In this document: in pieces, positions 12,120 through 23,826 of the stretch
Numbering within the stretch: position 1 is the stretch's first letter
How the letters are laid out: each line of letters begins with the position of its first letter
NCBI RefSeq assembly: GCF_037975245.1
Contig: NC_092576.1
Location: 41,670,611-41,734,610 of the forward strand
From: Apostichopus japonicus
Taxonomy: Eukaryota > Echinodermata > Holothuroidea > Aspidochirotida > Stichopodidae
Direction: 5' to 3'
Length of the DNA stretch: 64,000 nt
The notes under the pieces: model-generated
The model's input: the letters and a program-made list of their open reading frames with translations, nothing else
Told to the model about the DNA's origin: nothing
The model's database searches: none
Program-made: the position numbers and the translations under genes

Positions 12120-12481
12120 CTAAGTAATAATATGTACTTACATTGTACTCTATGTGTAATCTCTTACATGCAGGAATGCCATCTGTCTCTGTACAGACTG
12201 TAAGCCTATGTAATACTAAGTATATTGTACTCAATGTGTGATCTCTACATCCAGTAATGTCGATCTGTCTCTGTGAGCCTATGTAATCCTTAGTAATACT
12301 AAGTACAGTATATTGAACTCTATGTGTAATCTCTACATGCTGGAATGTCGATCTGTCTCTGTGAGCCTACTGTATGTATTCCTAAGTAATATGATGTATA
12401 TTGTACTCTATGTGTGATCTCTATATCCAGTAATGTCGATCTGTCTCTGTGAGCCTCTGTAATCCTTAGTAATACTAAGTA
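12120..12481 (+). repeat. ~85-bp satellite array, left part
   Basis: Diverged copies of a unit with TATTGTACTCTATGTGTAAT, then CTCTACATGC, GGAATGTCGATCTGTCTC and GAGCCTATGTAATCC. The left part is cut by the element at 12482-13679 and continues at 13680. Confidence 0.9.
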
Positions 12482-13679
12482 TAGTAAGATGGGGTAAAAA
12501 AAAATCCGTTTCCTTAAAGTTTAACATAAAACTCGTTAGGTAGATGCTTAGGTAGATATTTTAGCATTGTCAGTTGACAAATGGGAATACCTTCCTAAAT
12601 AGCCATAATAAAAATTTCAATCACAATGAGTAAAGGAGAAATTCCAGAAAAGGGGTGGTTTTTTTTTACCCCGGCTGTTAGTCATTTTTGGGGTAAAAAA
12701 AAAACCCTGCTGGGGTAAAAAAAGTCCACACTGTTAAAACAACATACTACCAAAGAAAATGTGCAAAACCACCAGAAATATTTTCAGCACACTTTAGAAA
12801 AGCTTTATTTGGGCATTTTCAATCGAGTTCTGCATGAATTAACCTATTGCCAAACGATAAACTCCGGGAAACACACCTCACCTTCCGAGACTAAGCAAGA
12901 TTCTATCAAGGCTGTTTAATACCCCCTAAAACATTATTGACCATGTTCTAAGAGTTTTATTCTATATATTAGTATCACATCCAGCTGTGGGGTTGGGACT
13001 TAGGGTAGAGATTAATTTAGGACTCTAAAAATAACAAGATAACCATATACAGCAGACATATATTGTGTTAGGCTATAACACTAGGCTAACATAGCAATAA
13101 CTTAGGTTAAGAACAGGCAACAGTTAGTTATAAAAATGTAAATTATTATATTGGTAGAAATTAGAGGAGCATAGATGTACTCCCTGTGTCAATCATATAG
13201 CAATTCTAACATTCTGTGATAAATATAAACCATTTTGGGAGGAAATTAGGACTGGTCTTTTTTTTACCCCAAACGGACACTAAACCCTGGGGTAAAAAAA
13301 AACCACGTCATTCGAGAAAAATGTCAGATCGTGCAGGTAATTACAATACTGATACATGTAGGTACATCTCTTGTTATCATAACCAAGAAACAAAAACCTC
13401 TATATCAGTGCCAATATTTTTGCGGGATTAAGTTAAAGGACAGTGTTCAGAACTTAAATATTTGCTATTTTAGAGTATGGGAAAAATCGGCGCTAAAAGT
13501 ATCGGTACGCCGATGGAAAAGAATAGTAACAATCAATAAAGTATGTCCGAATTGACTTGGGCACCATGGTTTTCACATACACCATACAAAAATGTGTTTC
13601 TATTTCTCACGACTTGTAGTGGGGGTGGGTTTTTTTTTACCCCAACTACCCTGTGGTTTTTTTTTACCCCGTTTTACTA
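12482..13679. mobile_element. DNA element with TA duplication, nested in satellite
   Basis: The element begins TAGTAAGATGGGGTAAAA and ends TTTTACCCCGTTTTACTA, an imperfect terminal inverted repeat of about 24 bases. TA flanks both ends (12480-12481, 13680-13681), and removing element plus one TA restores a normal satellite unit (ACTAAGTA joined to CAGTATATTG), so insertion is shown directly. Inside, the motif GGGGTAAAAAAA recurs in both orientations near 12656, 12691, 12713, 13255, 13290, 13628 and 13652. No transposase frame is visible. A TA target suggests a Tc1/mariner-type mover, but at 1198 bases with clustered motif copies it is unusual. Confidence 0.8.
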
Positions 13680-14990
13680 TACAGTATATTGAACTCTATG
13701 TGTAATCTCTACTTGCTGGACTGTTGATCTGTCTCTGTGAGCCTATGTAATCCTAAGTAATACTAAGTATATTGTACTCTATGTGTAATCTCTACTTGCT
13801 GGACTGTTGATCTGTCTCTGTGAGCCTATGTAATCCTTAGTAATACTAAGTACAGTATATTGTACTCTATGTGTAATCTCTACATGCTGGAAAGTTGATC
13901 TGTCTCTGTGAGCCTATGTAATCCTAAGTAATACTAAGTATTTTGTACTCTATGTGTAATCTCTACTTGCTGGAATGTTGATCTGTCTTTGTAAGCCTAT
14001 GTAATCCTTAGTAATACTAAGTATATTGTACTCTATGTGTAATCTCTACTTGCTGGACTGTTGATCTGTCTCTGTGAGCCTATGTAATCCTTAGTAATAC
14101 TAAGTACAGTATATTGTACTCTATGTGTAATCTCTACATGCTGGAAAGTTGATCTGTCTCTGTGAGCCTATGTAATCCTAAGTAATACTAAGTATATTGT
14201 ACTCTATGTGTAATCTCTACTTGCTGGAATGTTGATCTGTCTTTGTAAGCCTATGTAATCCTTAGTAATACTAAGTATATTGTACTCTATGTGTAATCTC
14301 TACTTGCTGGAATGTTGATCTGTCTCTGTGAGCCTATGTAATCCTAAGTAATACTAAGTATATTGTACTCTATGTGTAATCTCTACTTGCTGGAATGTTG
14401 ATCTGTCTTTGTAAGCCTATGTAATCCTTAGTAATACTAAGTATATTGTACTCTATGTGTAATCTCTACTTGCTGGAATGTTGATCTGTCTCTGTGAGCC
14501 TATGTAATCCTAAGTAATACTAAGTATATTGTACTCTATGTGTAATCTCTACATGCTGGACTGTTGATCTGTCTCTGTGAGCCTATGTAATCCTAAGTAA
14601 TACTAAGTATATTGTACTCTATGTGTAATCTCTACTTGCTGGAATGTTGATCTGTCTTTGTAAGCCTATGTAATCCTTAGTAATACTAAGTATATTGTAC
14701 ACTATGTGTAATCTCCTACACGCAGGAATGTCAATCTGTCTCTGTAAACCTATGTAATCCTAAGCATATAATACTATGTATATTGTACTCTACAGTATGT
14801 GCAACCTATACATGCAGGAATGTCAATCTGTCTCTGTGAGCCTATGTAATCCTAAGTAATACTAAGTATATTGTACTCTATGCCTAGGAATGTCATCTGT
14901 CTCTGTAAGCCTATATCCTAAGTAATACTAAGTACATTGTACTCTATGTGTAATCTCTAACATGCAGGAATGTCAATCTGTCTGTGTGAC
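13680..14990 (+). repeat. ~85-bp satellite array, right part
   Basis: About 15 copies spaced 82-88 bases. Two subtypes tend to alternate, one with GATCTGTCTCTGTGAGCC and one with GATCTGTCTTTGTAAGCC, giving an approximate dimeric higher-order unit from about 13940 to 14690. Copies after 14690 are more diverged. The repeats are adjacent with no spacers, so this is not a CRISPR array. Confidence 0.95.
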
Positions 14991-14999
14991 AGATGAGAA

Positions 15000-17900
15000 G
15001 ATGAGAGTAATAAATCAGTAGAAATATACACTGTGAATTTGTGTTTTACTCGAGTTGTCTCTAGAAATTGATTACTGTAGCAACAAGCTGCAGTTCATCT
15101 GCAACAATAGCCTGCATATATAGTACATGTATGTTTGCATTCTGCTGAGTTGTATATTGATTCTTGTGTGTACTTAAAGTCTGAAGTGTCATCTACTTTA
15201 AGGTTCACCAAGCCTAGCTAGGAATTGGCATGACATTTAGGAGCAAAGGAAACTTCAATATGTTATCTATTAAAGGTAGTCAGTATAGGCCCCAAATTAT
15301 AGTGCCATGCTGTAATTGCTAGAAATTTTAAAAAAAACTTTCCTGGAGGTCTTTATTCCCCAAATTGTTCTCAAGCATTTTTAAGGTACACACAAGATGA
15401 TTGAATGTCCCAGTGAGGAAAATTTCCTTGAAGGTTGTAATAAAACAGATTAAGAATTTTGACAAAAGGTGACCATATTTGAATATCTAGCATACTTGAA
15501 TATCTAGCATATTTGGTGCCAATACAGCATACCTTTAAAGTGACACCAATTTTGAATTCTGCCAACGATTCTTTACCCAGCCTATAGAGCAATAAGCCAA
15601 CAGAGAGGTCAGACTACTGTACCGCAAGAGTTTCTTCCACCATACAAGCAGTTTGTTAAAGGGTTTGAAGACTCGCACAAAAAGAAACGTCTAATGCCGG
15701 TAATCTGACCTAGTTTTGAATTAGGTGTAACAAAAGTGTTAGACACCACCATCGATCCGAGAAAATACGCACACAGCTTGCTACCTTCGGGAATTAGACA
15801 CTAGTGTACAGTCGGTACATACAGGTACTGTACGGTCAATACCCACAGCACAGTGTATAAACGATACAGCGATTGACACCTCAGGTCCAGCTAAAGATAA
15901 AAAGGTATCACGTTTCATTACTGTCTGCATTTTGTAGCGACAAGCAGAAAACTTCACTTGCAAGCAACAGAAAGTTAACTTTTTTAGAGCGCGGCACACG
16001 GTTTGGGGCGAGACCTTTAATGCCTTTAATGTTTCGGTGATGTGAATTGGAATCGGTTACTCAAAGTATTGCTGCCCAGACATCTTTCATAACAACACTT
16101 TAAAGCACACGTCAAAAAGAAATTGTTTTAAATCTTATAAGGCTTTACATAATTTACCAAAGCAATGCAAACACCTATTTTACAACAGTGGCTCTCAATA
16201 GTTTTGAAATGAACATTAGGCTACTTGTTTCACAGTCTACAACAAACTAAGTCTTTCTAAGACCTTTTCTCACATTACAATTTATTCTTCCCAGACTTTC
16301 TTTAGCTTGCTATATTTGTAGATAGTATTTGCAACTCACTTGAGGTTCTCCAAGTATAATTTCAGATTATATCTTTTCCACTTTTCCTCAGGCTGCACCA
16401 TAACAAGAATGGAAACAGGGATTGGATTTACCTTAATTCCATTAAAGAAATGACACATTCTGAGATTCCAGTCATGATTAGATTTACCCTAAGTGTTTTG
16501 GTTATGAGATTTGAAGAAAGAAAAGCGTGGTACATTATTTTAACAAACCCTTTGAAAATATTGTCTGAACATTCTCAAATTACACCAGCCAGCCAAAGAT
16601 GTTGCAAAGACCACTTTTAACATTTTAATAAAATTATGCCCGACTGAAATTGTTAAATCAGTCAAACAAAATTTCTACATCCATGTAGGCCTCAACATTG
16701 TGGCTATCTGATAATAATTGGGTATGAACTTAGTTTTTGGTACTTCCACAATGGTAAGAGCATAAATGTTCTTTTAAATGCTAACAATAATGATAATCCC
16801 TGTGACTTTGCTATGTAAATTATGCCTCAATTTCATTCTTCGACTACTTGAGGCCACATAATTGTGATCAGATTACATCAGTATCAAATAGATTTACTTA
16901 TTTGGTGGTATATTGTAACAGAGTCATAGTAATGTTGGATGTAGCTGCTCTGATGGACACGGTTTCAGTGTTCGTAAGTCAAAATGCGAGCACCTTCCCA
17001 TCCGCGACATTAATCTACAAAGCGTAACTGTTAGTGTAACCATGCAAATGAAATCTACCTTCATTCCTACGTGAAATCCTATAATTGTTCTTAATGTAGG
17101 TCTAACTAACGGTACAATTATAGAATACAGGGCCATTCATTAACTCTTCCCAGCATCCGGATGCGCGGATGCGCGGTGTGTCTGTACATGTCCGTACACG
17201 TATGACTTCTATAATTACTCCTAACTAACGCTTGCTAGGCCTACAGAAGTAAACAATAACAACACAGACCTTACATACAGTACATACTCAGGTCTAGCCT
17301 AGGCTAGCGCCGCTGTAGCGTAACGTTATATTTATGCAGCTCATATACGCCATATTTACCGTTCGTTTAGGAACGACAGGTTTGAACTTAAGCTCAAACT
17401 AACTGTACAGGTTAAAAACGAGAGTGCAGTAGCTATTAATTCGTCAGTCGATGCTGAGTATCTTTGATTTACATGCTTTCCCATCAGGAGGCCTGGAGTT
17501 TTACTAAATGTTATGATCACGACGTGCCTGTACTGTGTAGGTTGTTTACTCTTTGAAGTATGGAACGCCAAAAGCTGTGTCAGCTGTGTTGTCAAATTGC
17601 TTACTCTTTGAAGTATGGAACGCCAAAATAATTTTTCCTACATTGTGAGTATGATGGATGCTTTTTTGGTAGGGTTGTGCCAAGAAAAAAAGAAAAAAAA
17701 AACGGAATTTCAGTGCATTGGCTTTGTCACAGTAGCATATACGAGTATCTGCGCGGCCGCGACACATATTCATAGAGCAAATTCCCTTACATCTGGAACA
17801 ATGAATGTAAATGGAGGAATTTCAGGAGTTTTCTTATGAATATTGGTGACTTATTTCAAAGAAAATTGAAGCCGTATAGAAAATCAACAGTGCTTATAGG

Positions 17901-18420
17901 TCTGCCGTATAGACACCAACTATAGCACGTAATCATGGACAAGTTTTTAGATTACGTAACCGACCTGCCTTGGTCGTAATATGCCCTCCTTTTACTAACT
18001 AGTCAACAACGCCTGCCACATTTTTGTTCTTGTATAAGAGTCTGAGTGAACGCTGTATGGTTAACTGCACTGTAGACACGAACATATTCTCAAACCGTTT
18101 TTAAACTTAGAGCCTAATGATGTTAAGAAGCTATGCAGGCTAAATGTGGTCGATTTACGACCTTTTCATGTCGATTACGTAATCACAAAACTTTCCTAGC
18201 TATAGCGGCGTGTTATAATTGCAGCCAATACAAACAATACAAAACACATCAGACGGCGTGATTACAATGAAACTTTTTGTTTTTTAACAGAAACATCACG
18301 GGATATTCATGTGACTCGAAAAGCATATCCACTTGTTGTTGTGAAACTCTGCAATTTACGGTCCCGCCCAGAGTGGTCATGGGGTCGTTTCCACAGATTT
18401 TAATGATGGCGGTAGGTATA
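15000..18420. other. Non-coding stretch, no gene recognised
   Basis: No frame with domain-like content or good splice context was found. A short direct duplication (TACTCTTTGAAGTATGGAACGCC) occurs at 17547-17570 and 17603-17626. Confidence 0.5.
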
Positions 18421-18428
18421 TCGTTTCA

Positions 18429-18509
<81 letters not shown>
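18429..18509. repeat. (TA)n microsatellite, ~80 bp
   Basis: Perfect alternating TA. It lies immediately upstream of the hammerhead-like motif at 18541-18596. Confidence 0.97.
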
Positions 18510-18512
<3 letters not shown>

Positions 18513-18540
18513 ATAATATACTTAACTAAACTATCATCAT

Positions 18541-18596
18541 ACTGCTACTCGGAGTTTCACGTGTGCGGCTCGCGCACCGATCATCAGGCAACTGAA
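18541..18596 (-). ncRNA. Hammerhead-ribozyme-like motif
   Basis: On the minus strand the order is a short stem I strand ending in TGC, the exact core CTGATGA, a hairpin with GTGCG/CGCAC arms (plus two further pairs and a bulge), GAAA, a tiny stem III (ACT…AGT around CCG), TA as cleavage site, then GCA closing stem I. This is the type I hammerhead order. A related motif lies at 19052-19095. Small-stem-III hammerheads of this kind are known from Penelope-like elements and retrozymes. Self-cleavage is inference; a covariance-model score would decide. Confidence 0.5.
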
Positions 18597-18911
18597 CAAC
18601 ATAGGCTATCTCGGCTTCAGGCGTGTGTGTTTACGGTTGCCATGGCGACAGTGCGATAACAGCTCGGTTCTTTTGTTGATGCATCTGTCATTCGATTGTA
18701 TTATGGCCAGCTTCTCTTCCATGCATAGATTGCATGATCCTGATTCGCGTTGGTGTGTGTCGGATTTCTTCAATATGTTCCATTCAATAGTGTAGTCTCT
18801 CCCCTTGCTTTTCAGTGCCCAGATATGCTTGGATAGTTCTGTCTCCTTTTCATATTTTTTGTTGCGAAACGACTTCGTGTGGTTGCGGTACCTAGATTTG
18901 AAGTCACCCCC

Positions 18912-19210
<299 letters not shown>

Positions 19211-20247
19211 TACGCTCTGTCCAATGGACATAGAGCACTCTGCGCCAAGATAGACGCCAACATACTCTATATATATCTATATATATATATATATATATAC
19301 ATATATTTATATATGTGTGTGTGTTAACGTCCAAATGTGCACTCTGAGGCATCTTGAGGTACTTCGTCATGTATATAATTAACAAGATCTAAACAAAAGA
19401 TTGTGCTCTTTCCCAGCCTTATAGATACACGAAAAATTCTCCCGATAGCCATACAAATTAAAATCAAAATAATTCCCATCCTCAACACAGACTGCTCGAG
19501 ATCGAGTGCCATACCCCAGGCATCTAGAGGTGTGGGTCAGTATTTGGGTGGGTCAGTCTCTTTTTCGTTGGGGGGGGGGGTAGTAGGCATTATAATAACT
19601 GCACCAATTTTGACGATTACAAGATTAGCTCTTACTTGTACACCGGTTAATTATTTTGGCAGTTAATGAGTTATTGAAAACCGACTATGTGAGCCTGTCC
19701 CCTTCTTGACTGTTGTTTTCTGCGGACGACCACGGTTACTTGTTATTAAATAACAATCATGTGACTTTATGATCGCAGAGGTTGATTTTTAGCAGATAAT
19801 CATATCTAATGTCAATATAACCAACTTCGTACTGTTATCCTGTAGTCGTTATTTCAAAATCCAATTAAGCTTTAAATGCATTGTACTTTGGCCATTTCGT
19901 GGATGCAGCGTATTAACTATACGTTTGATAAAAGTTATTAATTAAACCGTAGAAATCTTAGTACTTATGTAAACAGTATATGCAGTGTCTATAAAGCAGA
20001 AATCGAATCTTCACAGAGATTTAAGAATGGTGATCAGTCTGTCGCAACTGTTCTATCACGGTAACGCAAACTATTTGGGCTATCTTGAAGTGAAATTGGG
20101 GGATTGTTACCAACAAGGTAAAGTATTACGTCACTTTAACAATTATGTAATGTAAATATATAAAAGATCGCACAAGTGTGTACCAGAACACACAATGCTC
20201 TGTAGTTTTAGCATCTTTAGCTTACATGATAATCACTCATATGGTAT

Positions 20248-21091
20248 TGTTACGCCCTGGGTTGTTCGGGATGCGTGTACCCCGTATTTCGAACACGCCC
20301 AGGGCTACTAAGAATATGTTGTCCCGTTTTGTTTGAATAATTTACCCTGCGATTTGTTGTCCATTCATTCACCATTCCATTTACTTTTGTTTTATTATGC
20401 AGGTCTCTTTCGCTCTCCCCATCGTCTGCCATCACCAGCATTCCAGGGATTCGCTCTTTCATTACATGAGTTGTTCTGTGTACCGTTTATCTATTTACTT
20501 TCACTTGCTCTCTTAACCTTGTTTAATTAAGACGTTGTTTTTCTTATGTATTTTGTATTGTGGAAACTGAATTTATTTCGTTGAAGTTCGGGCAGAGAAC
20601 TGGAGACCAGCGGTGAGCAGCACGGCAATTACAGTAAAGTATTATTTTAAAGTCAAGGTTGATTTATTTTAGAGAGCGGGTCCGGGAGTGAAGGCTGACT
20701 ACGGGCGCAGTATTTGTTGTCTGCCGTTGGCGCCACGTGTCGGGTATTCACTCTCGTGATTCTTAAGAGCCGTGCTGCCCACGCCCTGGTATGTAGTGTA
20801 TTTATTATTTATTTAAACTGAATCTCTGCCCGTTGTTTGCTTTTATATTTGTATACGGCAGAAAGTCACTGCCTTATTTTTGTTAAGTGTATGTTTAAAG
20901 TTAATTAAGCTATTAAATTGTTGATTTGAGACCCAGTTCTCTTTAACTATATTCTTCTCTCTTTTTTTGTGTTTTGGTTCAAGCCCTGCTAGCATAAGAA
21001 TTTCCGCCCCCTTCCCCTGCCCTGACATCAGGTGGCCTCCAGCTGCCTGATTTCCCACGCTACCGCTCGGCCGGGGTACAGGGGTGTTACA
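20248..21091. mobile_element. Solo LTR with 4-bp target duplication
   Basis: The segment starts TGTTACGCCC and ends GTGTTACA, so has the TG…CA ends of a long terminal repeat, and is flanked by GTAT on both sides (20244-20247 and 21092-21095). No internal retrotransposon coding region follows, so it is the product of LTR-LTR recombination. The LTR family was not recognised; orientation is not certain. Confidence 0.75.
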
Positions 21092-21790
21092 GTATATACA
21101 TTCGAACCACTTGGGATTAATGAGTTCATATACCCAGCCAACCTCATGGACTGCGATATAAGAAATGCTTTATGATTTTTGTTTTCAGTTTTTTAGCTAT
21201 TTATGTCAGACTTCGTACTTTCTTTCGATTTTTTGTTGTTGTCATCCGAACTTAAAGGATGTGATTCAATCTTTTATCATAATATTATCCACAATTCCTC
21301 TTAATTTCTCATTCAAATGTTGCACGTTGTATCATACTTTAAAGAATACTGTGCATGTAGTTAAACAAGGTAGCATGCACGATTGCCACAAAAGTATTAA
21401 CAACTTAGCTGTTTTTTTTTTTATCAACAACAATTCTTTCTCCACCACTATATAAGACTGGCTTTCATGACGAAGTATGTTAAGTGCTTATGTGCGACGT
21501 TGTTTAGAGGATGAGGTGGAAAGGGGCTTTGGAACATCTTGTAGTTTCATAGGCAAACTGGTCATCATCCATCCTCATGACTAATTATGAGCTAATTTGC
21601 CTTAAGCCATATTTTGTTTTACGCTCACTAAGACTATCTTTCTGGACAATGTCTAATGAGTGTATGTGTGTGACATTCATTAGAGGAGGAGAAGGTGAAG
21701 GGTTAGAACGTCCTGTATTCTCATCGAAAAACTGGTCATCGTTCACGCTCATGCACATTTATGAGTTAATTTTCTTACGCCATTTTCCAG

Positions 21791-21823
21791 ATACAACATA
21801 GAACATGGCTTCATTTATGTCAG
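21791..21823 (+). CDS. Candidate first coding exon of NACHT gene
   Basis: A small exon candidate: acceptor-like CATTTTCCAG, then a short 5' leader, ATG at 21805, five more codons and one base, then donor CAG/GTATGT at 21824. Its phase-1 end joins exactly to the phase-1 acceptor of the NACHT exon at 23827, giving MASFMS-D-EKHPY. With it the whole gene model is a 657-residue frame. The evidence is only splice consensus and phase. Confidence 0.35.
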
Positions 21824-22337
21824 GTATGTATAACAGTTTAAAAAAATCGAAATAAAGTGACAAAGCATGTAACCATTACTGAATGTTTTCTGAATCACGA
21901 CAACAAGTTTCTTGTCTCCGACGTGAGTTTAACTGAAACACAAAAATAGATTTCTGTTATATGCATTTATATGCAATACCTTGAAAGTGTGAATATCGGA
22001 TTGACGAGATATTTGTAATCCGATCCAATATGCAAATATATATGAAATGTTTAGCATAAGCGTAGGAGCCTCATTTGATGGGGGGGGGGGGGGGGGCTGT
22101 AACGACTTGCCCGAAAAATATAACCAGCATTTTTCGCGCGTTAATGTTAATGTGCATATCATATAGGCATTCATCGCTTATTACATCACATGCCAATAAC
22201 ATAAAATCATTGTTCCGGTGTTATTACCCTTCCATATTGGTTATAATTATTGGGGAAGCCGTTACAACAATTATGATAATTATATTAGTTTAACTATTGA
22301 AAAACACATTGCAAATTCTTCTTCTTTCAGTAGGTGC

Positions 22338-22725
22338 CAGTGGCGGAGCTAAGTATTGGTCAGGGGGAGAGAATGGTCTGTAGGGGCGTTTTCGACACTA
22401 TCTAAGCGGAGCGCCACCACTGGTTGGCGCGGAGCGTACAAAAACAAGTTTGCAGTAAAGATACTCCTAGATCGCCGGAAATGACCCTTTCCAGGCATAG
22501 CTAATTTGCAGATAAACGAAGATTAAATAGGTGTCATCGCCATCTGTCAGAAAATTGCACCAACAAAATGTGACAAATGTCAATAGGTCTTTGAGAGCGC
22601 AATAAAAAAGTCAATAATCGCGAATAAGTAGAAAGTGGTAAAAAGCTGAAAAAGGCGCTAGCAGTCCATTTGAGTCCGACAGGGGGGCATCAGCCCCCTC
22701 TGACTGTATGGACGCTCCGCCACTG
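22338..22725. mobile_element. hAT-type MITE with 8-bp target duplication
   Basis: Ends are CAGTGGCGGAGC and GCTCCGCCACTG, a 12-base terminal inverted repeat, and the 388-base element is flanked by a perfect 8-base duplication GTAGGTGC (22330-22337 and 22726-22733). This combination is diagnostic of a non-autonomous hAT element. It lies in the inferred first intron of the NACHT gene. Confidence 0.92.
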
Positions 22726-23826
22726 GTAGGTGCCCAATGGCGTATAGGATGTTTTCCAAATTTGGGAGGGGCTTGAGAGAAGCAGAAACCTATCTTGGTT
22801 TGGCGATGTTATCCACATTACTTTTGAAAATTTTACGTAGAACTAATAAGACATTAAAATTAAAAGAAATATGCAATATTTCAAGTTATCTTAAGATCTA
22901 AACTATACTTATCTCGAAATTTCGATACTTTCGTACAAAAAGGTGAACATTCAGACGGAAAACTAGATTTGTGAATCTGATTGGACTCGTGGTCGTCTGA
23001 CATTTATGCCCATTCAAAGGATCAAATAAATGTTATCAGTCACTCTGTGCATTTTCACAGTCAAAAACTAGAACAAGCCCGTTTGTTGACGTTATGCTAA
23101 TGAATTGTAATTTGTCAACATATTTGTTAACAGATGTTAAGTCAAATATTTCGGGCAGATTTGAACAACAAAGTTGGCTATTACAGGTCTGGCGACCTTG
23201 TTGGATGCTATGACATAGTTAGCCTATAATAAATAAGAAACATAACTGTTAAAATCATGCAAACATATTTTGGTATACCATGTTTGATATAATATGTAAG
23301 TATGTTTAATACAGAGTTGAAATTTCTGACTTCACTTTTCTCTTCAAATGTCAAATGTTATGGATCAGTGTTCAGAAAGGATGCAAAATCATGAATCAAA
23401 TTGTACAATGATGTCGTATATGTCTTCAGGCTGATCAAAGTTAAGTGGCGTGCCCCGAAGGGAGGGGTGGTTTGAATCCCACCTCATCGTTATTCTGGGC
23501 AAAATGGTTCAGTTAGAGGTTTTTCTTTTCAGTTGGCGAGAGTTTACTCCCACTTCTACGTCTAAGACAGAATACACAATATGACGTCTAACTCTTTTGT
23601 CTGGAGTAACCTCAACCCCCTCCCTCCTCCCGCCTTCATTGGAGTTGGCTTTAATGACCCCATAGTATAACAGCCCCACCTCTATAAAATCCTTTACTCG
23701 TTTTTGGTCCTTTCATAAAGGTTTACGGCCCTACCTAACTCAGTCGGGGAAATAATAATTTCCCTGGCTGCATCATGTTACGATCAGCGAAAACAGTAGT
23801 CATTTGATCAGGTTTTCCTTCCTCAG

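Noticed and set aside
12120-14990. CRISPR-like regular repeats
   Set aside because: Units of 82-88 bases follow each other with no unique spacers, and the DNA is clearly eukaryotic: a satellite.
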